Notes under the pieces: model-generated
What the model was told of the DNA's origin: nothing
What the model saw: only the letters and a program-made list of their open reading frames with translations
Databases searched by the model: none
Part shown: positions 25,493-34,569 of the stretch, piece by piece
Layout: each line of letters starts with the position of its first letter
Position numbering within the stretch: position 1 is the stretch's first letter
Assembly (NCBI GenBank): GCA_038146865.1
Contig: JAYQSL010000001.1
Coordinates: 186,001 to 250,000, forward strand
Direction of reading: 5' to 3'
Length of the DNA: 64,000 nt
DNA from: GCA-2709075 sp038146865
Lineage (GTDB): Bacteria; Pseudomonadota; Alphaproteobacteria; MPNO01; UBA2964
Translations under genes and position numbers: made by a program

Positions 25493-26596
25493 TTACGGAT
25501 TTGGGTTGAACGCCTTGGCCGCGGGATATTGTTTGGGCCAGCCTTCGTCATGTTCTAAAGCCCTAGCCGCATGGTGTGTCCAAAATGGGTCGTATAGATG
25601 CCCTTTGCCAATAGCGCATATATCGGCCCTTCCCGAGGTGATAACATCATTTGCTTGAGTTGCAGTGGCGATATTTCCAACCGTGATGGTTGGAATATCG
25701 ATATGTTTTTTTATCTCCTCGGAGAAAGGAGTTTGAAATAATCCCTGTACATCTGGGCGGCGAACGTGAGTTATGTTTCCAGAGGATACATCCAAAATAT
25801 CAAGTCCTGCCTCTCGAAATAGTTCTGCTACTATAATCCCATCTGAAATTTCATTTCCTCCCTCTATCCAATCAATAGCGGAAATTCTTGCGGAAATAGG
25901 TTTATTTTCTGGCCAGACGGCGCGGACCGCATGAAAGACCTCTAGCGGGAATTTCATGCGTCCTTTTATATCCCCCCCATAAGAGTCTGTGCGTTGGTTT
26001 GACAGCGGGGAAATGAAGGTTGAGAGCAGATATCCATGTCCACAATGCAATTCGATCATATCGAACCCCGCCTGATCAGCGCGCTTTGCGGCGGATACAA
26101 AATCATCTCTGACTTTTGCGATGTCGGCTTGGTTCATTTCTCTAGGAGTGTTGCTGTTAGGGCCAAAGGGGATGGCGCTTGGGGCCACCATCTCCCAATG
26201 TAATTCTTTTGCAAGGGGAGTGCCCCTTTCCCAAGTTAATGGGTCGCAGCCTTTTCGACCCGCGTGGCCGAGCTGCATTGCTATCTTCGCGTCAGTATGC
26301 CCATGAACGAAGTCAACCACGCGTTTCCATGGTTCGATGTGCTTGTCATCCCAAATGCCAGCGTCGCCGAGAGAAATCCTGCCTTCAGGGGATATTTGGG
26401 TCATTTCTGTACAAACAAGACCGGCTCCTCCCAATGCACGGGATCCAATATGCACCACATGAAAGTCATTTGGGGTTCCATCCAGATCTTGAGCAGAATA
26501 CATACACATAGGCGACATCATCACTCTATTTTTCACTGTCATATTTCGCAGCGTTAGAGGCGAAAAAAGCGCCGGATTTTCTGTTTGTTCAGTCAT
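25493..26596 (-). CDS. NADH:flavin oxidoreductase, Old Yellow Enzyme family (YqjM-like), paralogue
   Basis: A 367-residue paralogue of the next gene, with NRVMMSPMCMYSA (YqjM-type cysteine), AMQLGHAGRKG, ELHCGHGYLLSTFISPLSNQR and VGNIATATQAND. The start is the ATG at 26594-26596, preceded by GGAG six bases away; a TTG four codons upstream would contain that site. It is likely an ene-reductase for unsaturated carbonyl compounds. It is divergent from an EamA permease and the catabolic cluster beginning at 26803, with 206 bases between, so a shared regulatory region is possible. Confidence 0.93.
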   Translation of the reverse strand: MTEQTENPALFSPLTLRNMTVKNRVMMSPMCMYSAQDLDGTPNDFHVVHIGSRALGGAGLVCTEMTQISPEGRISLGDAGIWDDKHIEPWKRVVDFVHGHTDAKIAMQLGHAGRKGCDPLTWERGTPLAKELHWEMVAPSAIPFGPNSNTPREMNQADIAKVRDDFVSAAKRADQAGFDMIELHCGHGYLLSTFISPLSNQRTDSYGGDIKGRMKFPLEVFHAVRAVWPENKPISARISAIDWIEGGNEISDGIIVAELFREAGLDILDVSSGNITHVRRPDVQGLFQTPFSEEIKKHIDIPTITVGNIATATQANDVITSGRADICAIGKGHLYDPFWTHHAARALEHDEGWPKQYPAAKAFNPNP

Positions 26597-26802
26597 GTAT
26601 GTCTCCAATGGAAAATAGAATATGGCGCCGAGGACTTTACCTTTGAGATCTGCGCAAGCAAAGGGAAATGCATAAATACTGATCGGATTTTAGATCATCT
26701 GAGCGCCATTATTCGATCCTGTAGGCGCAAGCTAGTTTGGTGACAGCGTAGCGTGCCCCGAGTTATTATTGTCTTAATTCTTTTGGTTTAAAAAGTTGAT
26801 CC

Positions 26803-27705
26803 ATGGGTGGCATTTCATTAGATAGCCGTAACTTAAGCCCCACTTTACTAGCTGTCGGGTTTATGTTGCTCGCTGCCGCTTGCCTGGCGGCGATGCATGG
26901 CTTTGTGCGAATGGCGACCACAAGCTTTGAGATGCACCCTTTCGTGGTTGCGTTTTTCAGAAACCTCATCGGATTTTTCGTTCTTGTTCCAATATTGGTA
27001 AAGGGCGGGTCCGAAATGTTTATGATTACGCGACCGGGCATGCATTTGCTTCGGGGGTTCTTAAACGCGGGGTCCATGCTGATGTGGTTTTATGCGTTGT
27101 CTTTGATTGTGCTTGCGGATGCTACGGCTTTGACACTCACTGGGCCCATGTTTGTCGCGCTTTTCGCAATACTCTTCCTAGGCGAAAGAGTCGGATTATG
27201 GCGTTGGGGAGCGATTTTGATTTGCGCGCTGGGCGCATTTTGTGTTGTCCGGCCGGGCTTTCAGGAAGTGAGCTTAGGAGCGATTTTAACAATTGGCTGT
27301 GTCTGCCTTGCGAGTCTCTCAAAAATTTGTGCTAAAAAACTGACGGCATCAGATAACCCAGCGACAGTGGCCGCTTCTGTCCAATTTCTGATGATGGTCA
27401 TTACACTAGTGCCAGCCCTATTCTTCTGGGATTGGCCTACCCTTCCCGAATTTGGACTACTGTTGCTTATCGGAACCCTGGGCGGTTTTGGCCACTATAG
27501 TTTTACTCGCGCTTATGCAATTGCAGATATTAGTTTTGCGGAGCCTGTTGTTTTTACCAGAATGATTTGGGCTACCGCTTTTGGCTATTTTGTATTTGCG
27601 GAGGTACCTGACTTCTGGACCTGGATTGGCGCGTTGCTAATAGTTTGCGCAACCAGCACGCTTGCTCATAGAGAGCGAATTAATAAGGGGCAGTCTGATG
27701 GTTGA
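26803..27705 (+). CDS. EamA/DMT family transporter, first gene of the UbiD cluster
   Basis: A 300-residue protein with ten membrane spans in two EamA repeats. It has LIVLADATALTLTGPMFVALFA and CALGAFCVVRPG closing repeat 1, and GFGHYSFTRAYAIADISFAEPVVF in repeat 2. The EamA substrate is not predictable. The gene ends 31 bases before a UbiD decarboxylase gene, and all following genes to 35298 are packed with gaps of at most nine bases. A role in uptake or export of the cluster's substrate or product is a reasonable inference. Confidence 0.9.
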   Translation: MGGISLDSRNLSPTLLAVGFMLLAAACLAAMHGFVRMATTSFEMHPFVVAFFRNLIGFFVLVPILVKGGSEMFMITRPGMHLLRGFLNAGSMLMWFYALSLIVLADATALTLTGPMFVALFAILFLGERVGLWRWGAILICALGAFCVVRPGFQEVSLGAILTIGCVCLASLSKICAKKLTASDNPATVAASVQFLMMVITLVPALFFWDWPTLPEFGLLLLIGTLGGFGHYSFTRAYAIADISFAEPVVFTRMIWATAFGYFVFAEVPDFWTWIGALLIVCATSTLAHRERINKGQSDG

Positions 27706-27736
27706 GGCCTTGTCTTAGCTGTGTTCTCATCTCTTT

Positions 27737-29410
27737 ATGAAAAAAGGTAAATCGGACTTCGGTGGAAAAGGTTATCCGGACCTTCACGATCATTTGGCCA
27801 TTTTGGAAAATCGTGGGTTACTTTATCGGATAAAGCATCCAATAAATAAAGATACAGAGCTTATGCCCCTCGTTCGGTGGCAGTTCCGAGGCGGGATAAG
27901 AGAGTCTGATCGGAAAGCTTTTATTTTTGAGAATGTTACAGGAGCCGGCGGCAGGAAATTCGATACTCCCCTGGCGGTGGGGGTCTTAGCGGCCAGTAAA
28001 CAGATTTATTCTATTGGCATGGGGGTGTCGGTAGATGAAATAGGTCGGCACTGGGAAAAGGCCCTTCATCAACCGATCTTGCCGACTCAAATCGAAAATG
28101 CTCCTTGTCAGGAAATTATTCTGATGGGTTCAGAGCTACGGGGTGTTGGAAACGGGCTCGACGCCCTGCCCGTCCCCTTGTCCACTCCGGGTTTTGATGC
28201 GGCCCCATATTTTACAGCAACAAGCTGCATAACGGTCGATCCTGACAGTGGAGTCCAGAACATTGGGACCTACAGAGGCGCGGTGAAAGCCCCTGATCGA
28301 TTGGGCCTCAAGCTTTTTGTTAATCTTCGTCAAGGTGGTCACGAACATTGGTTTAAATATCAAGCACAGGGTAAAAAGATGCCAATCGCAATGGTCGTGG
28401 GGTGTCCACCAGCGGTTGCCTACGTGAGCCCACAAAAAATTCGAGCGGGCTTAGATGAGATGGGGGTTGCGGGTGCATTAGCAGGCGCACCGATCCGGGT
28501 AACTAAAGCCGTGACTTCTGACATATTGGTGCCGGCTGAGGCGGAGTTTGTGATAGAGGGTTTGGTAGATACAGAGTTCATGGAACCCGAAGGTCCATTT
28601 GGCGAAAGCCACGGCCACATAAATTTGGAAGAATATAATTTCATCGTAGAGGTAACCGCGATTACGCGACGCAACGATGCCGTCATGACAAGTATTATAA
28701 GTCAAGTTACTCCATCAGAATCAAGTGTTATTAAACGTGTCGCGATGGAACCAAAATTCCTGAGCCATCTTCGTGACGGTCTCGGGATAAAAGGTATAAG
28801 GGCGGTTTCAATGCATGAGCCTCTCACTAATATTCGTCGAGTTGTTTTTCTCGTATTCGATCGGGGGGTTGCCTCAACCGAAATATGGCGAGCCATGTAT
28901 GGCGCGTCCTCTCTTGATTCAGCAATAGGAAAGTATGTAATCGCGGTTAACGAGGATATTGACCCAGAAAATGGAGACGCCGTTTTCTGGGCGCTTGCCT
29001 ATCGTTCCAATCCAGCGCTCGACGTTCAAATCTTGTCCCATCGGGATAGAGGTCATGGGCCTGCGCTTGAGCGAGGGAACGGGGAAGATGCCACTATTTT
29101 AATTGATGCGACGTTAAAATCAGATATGCCACCCCTCGCCCTTCCCAAACGAGAATTCATGGAGAATGCGAGAGCATTATGGGAAAGACTTGGGCTGCCT
29201 CCATTGCAACCGGAAAGCCCTTGGTACGGTTACTCTCTGGGCGACTGGACGGACGAATGGGATAAAATGGCATTGCGTGCAACCCAAGGTAAATATCTTG
29301 AAAATGGATTGCGTTCGGCTCAATTAAGACGGTCGGATGTTGCGCCCAACACTTCTATGCGTGATGTTACAAATAATTTTGGAAAAAGAGGTTTGCCCCG
29401 GCAAAATTAG
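27737..29410 (+). CDS. UbiD family prenylated-FMN-dependent (de)carboxylase
   Basis: A 557-residue UbiD-fold enzyme. The residues used for prFMN chemistry are visible: Arg180 in NIGTYRGAV, and Glu285 and Glu290 in EPEGPFGESHGH, which together match the Arg-Glu-Glu triad of Fdc1/UbiD. The C-terminal DRGHGPALERG, a metal/product region, and a family-typical length also fit. UbiD enzymes reversibly (de)carboxylate aromatic, heteroaromatic or unsaturated acids, some as CoA esters, and need prFMN from UbiX. No ubiX is in this window. No strong ribosome-binding site precedes the ATG, consistent with a short gap to the upstream permease. Confidence 0.92.
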   Translation: MKKGKSDFGGKGYPDLHDHLAILENRGLLYRIKHPINKDTELMPLVRWQFRGGIRESDRKAFIFENVTGAGGRKFDTPLAVGVLAASKQIYSIGMGVSVDEIGRHWEKALHQPILPTQIENAPCQEIILMGSELRGVGNGLDALPVPLSTPGFDAAPYFTATSCITVDPDSGVQNIGTYRGAVKAPDRLGLKLFVNLRQGGHEHWFKYQAQGKKMPIAMVVGCPPAVAYVSPQKIRAGLDEMGVAGALAGAPIRVTKAVTSDILVPAEAEFVIEGLVDTEFMEPEGPFGESHGHINLEEYNFIVEVTAITRRNDAVMTSIISQVTPSESSVIKRVAMEPKFLSHLRDGLGIKGIRAVSMHEPLTNIRRVVFLVFDRGVASTEIWRAMYGASSLDSAIGKYVIAVNEDIDPENGDAVFWALAYRSNPALDVQILSHRDRGHGPALERGNGEDATILIDATLKSDMPPLALPKREFMENARALWERLGLPPLQPESPWYGYSLGDWTDEWDKMALRATQGKYLENGLRSAQLRRSDVAPNTSMRDVTNNFGKRGLPRQN

Positions 29411-29413
29411 AAT

Positions 29414-29845
29414 ATGGCCGATAGCGTTCAAGAATTGAAACAAGCCCTCAATATTTCGGGCGATGCAATGGTAGATAAACCAGACGGTTCCGTGAGGCTG
29501 GTGGGTTCAAAATGCAGCGCTTGCGGTGATTGGATTTTTCCCCCTACGCCTGTTTGTCCCGAATGTATGTCAGAGTCTTTGGAAAGGCGGGAGTTGTCCG
29601 AGATAGGTTGCCTTTACAGTTGGTCTGTGGTGCGTATTGCGCCCAAAAATTGGAAGACTCCTTTTATAGCTGGCTACGTTGATTTCCCAGAAAAGGTCCG
29701 GATCTTTGCCCATATGGTCGATATCGATCCGGAATGCCTCTCTTTTGATATGAAACTCAGAGTTTGTAAGGCAGTGGTTGGACAGGATGCAGATGGGACA
29801 CAGATTGAAAGTTACTCATTTGTGCCGGTAGAGGGGAGGAATTAA
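29414..29845 (+). CDS. DUF35 zinc-ribbon/OB-fold protein, thiolase partner
   Basis: A 143-residue protein with a rubredoxin-like zinc ribbon (KCSACGD...VCPECMSE, two Cys-x2-Cys pairs) at about residues 36-60, then an OB-fold domain with YSWSVVRIAP and PFIAGYVDFPEKVRIF. DUF35 proteins pair with SCP2-type thiolases. In steroid side-chain degradation the complex (Ltp2-DUF35) is a retro-aldolase, and elsewhere it supports acyl-CoA chemistry. The stop overlaps the thiolase start by one base (TAATG), so the two are translationally coupled. Confidence 0.9.
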   Translation: MADSVQELKQALNISGDAMVDKPDGSVRLVGSKCSACGDWIFPPTPVCPECMSESLERRELSEIGCLYSWSVVRIAPKNWKTPFIAGYVDFPEKVRIFAHMVDIDPECLSFDMKLRVCKAVVGQDADGTQIESYSFVPVEGRN

Positions 29846-30984
29846 TGCGTCGCGTGGCGATATTAGGCGCAGGAATGGTGCCTTTTGGAAAATATCCTGA
29901 AAAAACGCTTTCAGAAATTGCCTGGCCTGCGGTTAAGGCAGCTATCGAAGACTCGAATATTCCCAAAAAAGCTATAGAGGCTGCATATTGCGGAACAGCG
30001 TTGGGTGGTATGATGGCCGGGCAGCGAATTTTAAAAACCCTTGGTATCACCGGCCTTCCGATCATAAACATAGAAAATGCCTGTTCAAGCTCATCGACAG
30101 CCTTTAGGGAAGCATGGATCGCTGTTGCTGCGGGTGTCTATGATGTTGTCGTTGTTATCGGTGTCGAGAAACTGACCAAATTCGGAGGTGGAACGCTTCC
30201 TCTCGAAAAAGAAGACTTTGAGGTGGCGCATGGGCTTGTCATGCCAGCTTTGTACGCAATGCGCGCCAGGCGTTATATGCATGAATTCGGCCTCACCGAG
30301 GATCACCTGGCCAAGGTTTCAGTCAAGGCACGCAATCATGGAAAACATAATCCTGATGCCCAATTGCGCGAGCCTACAACGGTAGAAGAAGTAAACGGAT
30401 CAAGGCCGGTGGCTGATCCACTGAAATTATTTCATTGCTGTCCCTCCGGGGATGGGGCGGCAGCAGTTTTAATGTGTGCCGCAGACGTAGCATCGAAATA
30501 TGGTGGTGTGCCTATCAACGTTGTAGGTTCTGAAATTAATTCGGGGAAATATATGACGGGATTTCGAGACATGACCTCGCCCGAGATCACTGTTCGCGGT
30601 GCAGCTCAATTATATGAAGAAGCAGGCATAGGCCCCGAGGATATCGATCTTGCGGAAGTTCATGATGCTTTCTCGATTGCCGAGCTCCTTTATTATGAAG
30701 CCCTTGGTTTTTGTCCGAGGGGTGAGGCTGGGCGCCTTATTGATGAAGGAGAGACATCAGTGGGGGGACGTATTCCCGTTAATCCCTCTGGAGGTTTATT
30801 GGCAAAAGGACATCCGATTGGCGCAACTGGTGTTGCTCAAATTGTCGAGATTGTGCGTCAGCTGAGAGGTCAATGTGGCGATCGGCAGGTAGAGGGTGCA
30901 AAGGTTGGGTTGACCCACTGCACCGGCGGCGGGGTTTCCGGCTTTGATCACGGAGTTTGCTCAATTCATCTGTTTTCACGATAG
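29845..30984 (+). CDS. Thiolase-fold acyl-CoA lyase/transferase (SCP2/SCPx-type)
   Basis: A 379-residue thiolase-superfamily protein. The nucleophilic cysteine sits in ENACSSSSTAF, followed by VIGVEKLT, EVHDAFSIAELLYYEALG, the active-site GGLLAKGHPIGATG and a second Cys/His region LTHCTGGGVSGFDHG. Family features favour the SCPx/lipid-transfer thiolase group that works with DUF35 partners. The reaction could be thiolytic cleavage of a beta-ketoacyl-CoA or an aldol-type cleavage; sequence alone does not decide. It is coupled to the DUF35 gene upstream and nine bases upstream of the molybdenum-enzyme gene. Confidence 0.92.
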   Translation: MRRVAILGAGMVPFGKYPEKTLSEIAWPAVKAAIEDSNIPKKAIEAAYCGTALGGMMAGQRILKTLGITGLPIINIENACSSSSTAFREAWIAVAAGVYDVVVVIGVEKLTKFGGGTLPLEKEDFEVAHGLVMPALYAMRARRYMHEFGLTEDHLAKVSVKARNHGKHNPDAQLREPTTVEEVNGSRPVADPLKLFHCCPSGDGAAAVLMCAADVASKYGGVPINVVGSEINSGKYMTGFRDMTSPEITVRGAAQLYEEAGIGPEDIDLAEVHDAFSIAELLYYEALGFCPRGEAGRLIDEGETSVGGRIPVNPSGGLLAKGHPIGATGVAQIVEIVRQLRGQCGDRQVEGAKVGLTHCTGGGVSGFDHGVCSIHLFSR

Positions 30985-30993
30985 GGTAAGCCG

Positions 30994-33327
30994 ATGGGAG
31001 CAAAATTCTTTGGTGCGCGTGTAAAACGTCTAGAGGACGCCTCTCTTTTGACCGGGCAGGGAGAGTATCTTGATGATATTTCTGTGGAAGGTTGCCTGCA
31101 TGCGGTCTTCGTTCGGAGCCCATTTTCTCATGCGAAGTTCACAAATATAAAAAAGGAGGCTGCGTCGTCGTTGTCGGGGGTTAAGGCGGTATTAACTTTG
31201 GAAGACTTGCCAAAGGAGGCCCAGGACAACAGATTGATTTTATTGCTACCAAACCCCGCTATCAAACAACCAATAATGCCTCATCTTCTCGCTAAAGATG
31301 AGGTCACGTTTTGCGGTCAACCTGTTGCTGTAGTAATCGCTGAAACCCGCCACCTCGCTGAGGATGCGGCGAGCTTAGTTGATATTGATTGGGAACCTTT
31401 GCCATCTGCCTCAGACGTAAGAGAGGCCCTCGCTGAAAGTGCAAGTGTCGTCCATCAGGGCTCTCCCGATAACGTGGCAGCTTTTTTTAAAAATGAGTAT
31501 GGCGATGTTGATGCTGCGTTTTCTGTCGCGCACCGCATTGTCTCCGCATCGATCAAACACCACAGAGGTGGCGGACATTCTATGGAAGCCCGCGGTGTAT
31601 TAGCGGTTCATAGTGAGGATGAGGGCAGAACCCAAATCTGGTCTTCGACACAGACGCCTCACCAAGTAAAGCGATGTATAATTGGGATTTTGGGTTGGAA
31701 TGAAAATGAGCTTGATGTAATTGCGCCAGATGTTGGCGGGGGCTTTGGCCCCAAGGCTTTGTTCTACGGTGAGGAGGCCGTTATTCCGTTATGCTCTCGG
31801 TTGTTAGGAAGTCCTGTCAAATGGGTCGAGGATCGACGTGAGCACTTTCTGTGTGCTAGCCAGGAGCGCGATCAGTATTGGGATGTTGAGGCAGCATTCG
31901 ATCAGGAAGGCAATATACTGGGTGTAAGAGGTAATATGATCCACGATACTGGGTCATATATACCTTGGGGAATTGTCTCGCCACTAATTTCAGCGACGAC
32001 GGTTCCCGGCCCCTATATCGTTCCTAATTATCGAATGGAAACTACCGTTGGTTTTACTAACAAGATCCATGTGACTCCGGTTCGGGGTGCAGGTCGTCCT
32101 CAGGCGGTCTTAGCAATGGAACGTCTAATGGATCGAGGGGCTGAAGCTCTGGGCCTTGATCCTGCGGAATTAAGGCGGCGTAATCTCATCCCCGCTGATC
32201 AGATGCCTTACAAGGTTGGGTTGGTGTTTAGGGATGGAAAGCCAGTGACTTATGACTCGGGCGATTATCCGCGATGTCAAACAGAGGCATTAGAGAAGAT
32301 TAATTATAGAGACTTCCCAAATCGGAAGAAAAAGGCCTTGGCAGAGGGTCGTTATATTGGGATTGGAATAGGGAATTATGTAGAAGGAACCGGCTTAGGA
32401 CCGTTTGAGGGCGCAACCGTTAGAATTGGCCCTAGCGGAAGCATATTTGTAATGTCGGGGGCGGCGCCACAGGGGCAGGGTCACAAAACAACTATGGCAC
32501 AAATAGCCGCCGAAAAATTTGGTGTGGGCTTGGAAGATGTAGAGGTGGTACTTGCTGATACCTCCCGGATCGCCCATGGGGTCGGGACTTTCGCCAGTAG
32601 GATTGCGGCGAATGCGATGCCTTCGGTTCATTTGGCGGCTCTAGAGGTCCGCGCGAAAGCAATCAAGGCTGCCTCACAGTTGCTAGAGGCTGCCGAGGAA
32701 GATATCGAGATAGAAGGGGGAAAGGTCTTTGTTAGGGGTGTCCCAGAGATGTCTATTACATTAGCGCAGCTTGCACATCAGGTAGCTGGTGCCCCGGGGT
32801 TTGCCCTGCCCGAGGGGATAGATCCCGGGCTTGAGGCCACCCACTATTTTTCTCCGTCGCAATCAGCTTATTGCAATGGTTGTCATGTAGCAGAGGTAGA
32901 AGTCGACATTGATACAGGCCAGGTAACTATTCTCAAATATGTAATCACTCACGATGCAGGCAATTTGATCAACCCATTAATTGTGGATGGGCAGGTTCAA
33001 GGAGGCTTGGCCCACGGTGTAGGTAATGCGCTTTTTGAGGAACTACACTTCGATGATGATGCGATGCCTCTTACTACTAACTTTGGCGAGTATCTGCTTC
33101 CCGCAGCGGGAGACGTTCCAAATGCCGAGTGTATACATATTGAGTCCCCATCGCCGTTAAACCCTCTTGGTGTAAAGGGAGCGGGAGAAGGAGGGACAAT
33201 ACCTGCAGCGGCAGCAATTTTGGCAGCGGTGGAAAATGCTCTGAATTCTTTCCATGTCCGGCTCACAGATATTCCGATACGCCCTGATCTTATTGTATCA
33301 GAAATTTCTAAAAGTAGGATTTTATGA
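30994..33327 (+). CDS. Xanthine dehydrogenase/CoxL-family molybdopterin subunit (form II-like)
   Basis: A 777-residue protein with an N-terminal hammerhead domain (from RLEDASLLTGQGEYLDD) and two molybdopterin-binding domains. Motifs include PDVGGGFGPKA near residue 247, the VRGAGRPQAVLAMER segment near 362, and the catalytic-glutamate GVKGAGEGGTIPAAA near 729. Form I CO dehydrogenase has a distinct AYxCSFR loop that is absent here, so this is a form II-type hydroxylase. Enzymes of this class hydroxylate aldehydes or heteroaromatics with water and pass electrons through separate FAD and [2Fe-2S] subunits. No such subunit genes are adjacent. It overlaps the next gene by four bases (ATGA). Confidence 0.92.
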   Translation: MGAKFFGARVKRLEDASLLTGQGEYLDDISVEGCLHAVFVRSPFSHAKFTNIKKEAASSLSGVKAVLTLEDLPKEAQDNRLILLLPNPAIKQPIMPHLLAKDEVTFCGQPVAVVIAETRHLAEDAASLVDIDWEPLPSASDVREALAESASVVHQGSPDNVAAFFKNEYGDVDAAFSVAHRIVSASIKHHRGGGHSMEARGVLAVHSEDEGRTQIWSSTQTPHQVKRCIIGILGWNENELDVIAPDVGGGFGPKALFYGEEAVIPLCSRLLGSPVKWVEDRREHFLCASQERDQYWDVEAAFDQEGNILGVRGNMIHDTGSYIPWGIVSPLISATTVPGPYIVPNYRMETTVGFTNKIHVTPVRGAGRPQAVLAMERLMDRGAEALGLDPAELRRRNLIPADQMPYKVGLVFRDGKPVTYDSGDYPRCQTEALEKINYRDFPNRKKKALAEGRYIGIGIGNYVEGTGLGPFEGATVRIGPSGSIFVMSGAAPQGQGHKTTMAQIAAEKFGVGLEDVEVVLADTSRIAHGVGTFASRIAANAMPSVHLAALEVRAKAIKAASQLLEAAEEDIEIEGGKVFVRGVPEMSITLAQLAHQVAGAPGFALPEGIDPGLEATHYFSPSQSAYCNGCHVAEVEVDIDTGQVTILKYVITHDAGNLINPLIVDGQVQGGLAHGVGNALFEELHFDDDAMPLTTNFGEYLLPAAGDVPNAECIHIESPSPLNPLGVKGAGEGGTIPAAAAILAAVENALNSFHVRLTDIPIRPDLIVSEISKSRIL

Positions 33328-34565
33328 CCGCCGATCCAAAAATGAGACCTGGTCCCCTCAATGGGATCAGAGTGCTAGACCTTACCCAATTCCTCGCGGG
33401 ACCCTTCGCAACCCAAATACTGGGAGATCTTGGCGCAGAGGTGATCAAGCTAGAATCGCCGACTGGAGATTGGGCGAGAAGTTTACCCCCACATTTCGTT
33501 GGCGAAGATAGCTGTTATTACCTCTCAATTAATCGGAGCAAAAAAGCTATCGCGGTTGACATGAAGCAACCAGAGGGGCTCGATTTAGTCAAAAACCTCG
33601 CCGGGAAGAGCGATATTTTGTTTGAAAATTTCCGTCCCGGTGTTTTAGATCGACTGGGTTTGAGTTGGGATGCATTGTCGGCAGAATATCCAAAATTAAT
33701 TTGGGCATCAATTAGCGGCTTCGGTCAGAGCGGTCCCTACAGAGATAGACCGGCATACGATATGATTGTTCAAGCAATGTCAGGTGGGATGAGCATGACC
33801 GGGGAGAGGGATGGCGTATCTGTAAGGGCTGGTATCCCCCTTGGAGATCTCTCGGCCGGGATGTATGCAACCATCGGCGCCTTGGCGGCTTTAGAGGAGC
33901 GGCGAACTACAGGCAAGGGAAAGTTTATCGATATCTCTATGCTTGACTGCCAGGTCGCGATGACTTGCTACCAAGCAGCGTACTATCTTCAGTCCGGGCA
34001 AAATCCTGGAAGGCAGGGAAGAAGCCATGCCTCCATCCCAACTTATCGATCCTTCCCCGCTGCGAATAATACGGAGCTAGTTATCACGGCAAATACCGAA
34101 AGAATGTGGCAAGGGCTTTGTTCAGCTCTTGGCCTTGAGGCTTTAACCAAAGACGCCCGTTTCTTAAAAAATGAAGATCGTTTTGCCAACCGAGAAGAGC
34201 TTTGGCCTTTGCTCGAGGAAGCCTTTTCTGCCAAAGAAGCAAAAGAATGGGTGCCTTTATTGCTTGAACAGGGAGTTCCGGTTGGCGAGGTTAATCAGCT
34301 ATCCGATACGTTTAACGATCAGCAGGTCCTTCATCGAGAGATGCTGTTACCGATCGAGGGGTCAGGTGGGCGGAAGGTCAAGGTGGCAGGAAATCCATTA
34401 AAATTTTTAGATCAACCAGAGGGTCAATATGTCTTCCCTCCGGCTTTAGGGGAGGATACCCATGACGTGGTCTGTAACCTATTAGAAATTTCAGAGAGTG
34501 ATTTCCGAGCCCTAAAAGACAAGGGCGTTGTCACAGAATTTGTAGGTGGAGACACGGAGAAATAG
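33324..34565 (+). CDS. Family III CoA-transferase (CaiB/BaiF)
   Basis: A 413-residue intertwined-fold CoA-transferase. The N-terminal GIRVLDLTQFLAGPFATQILGDLGAEVIKLE is typical and broken here only for length reasons. NRSKKAIAVDMK, ILFENFRPGVLDRLGLSWD and the catalytic-aspartate segment AGIPLGDLSAGM follow, then the C-terminal VPVGEVNQL. The family moves CoA between short- or aromatic-acid CoA esters without free intermediates. In this cluster it probably activates the pathway's acid. The gene is translationally coupled to the CoxL-like gene, and its end is five bases from the crotonase start. Confidence 0.93.
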   Translation: MTADPKMRPGPLNGIRVLDLTQFLAGPFATQILGDLGAEVIKLESPTGDWARSLPPHFVGEDSCYYLSINRSKKAIAVDMKQPEGLDLVKNLAGKSDILFENFRPGVLDRLGLSWDALSAEYPKLIWASISGFGQSGPYRDRPAYDMIVQAMSGGMSMTGERDGVSVRAGIPLGDLSAGMYATIGALAALEERRTTGKGKFIDISMLDCQVAMTCYQAAYYLQSGQNPGRQGRSHASIPTYRSFPAANNTELVITANTERMWQGLCSALGLEALTKDARFLKNEDRFANREELWPLLEEAFSAKEAKEWVPLLLEQGVPVGEVNQLSDTFNDQQVLHREMLLPIEGSGGRKVKVAGNPLKFLDQPEGQYVFPPALGEDTHDVVCNLLEISESDFRALKDKGVVTEFVGGDTEK

Positions 34566-34569
34566 AAAA

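Noticed and set aside
27737..29410. Ubiquinone-biosynthesis UbiD
   Set aside because: It sits inside a catabolic cluster with CoA and thiolase genes and is longer than classic UbiD; the pathway role differs, although the fold and triad match.
30994..33327. Possible CO dehydrogenase (form I CoxL)
   Set aside because: The active-site loop reads VRGAGRPQ rather than the form I AYxCSFR motif, and no CoxM/CoxS genes are adjacent.
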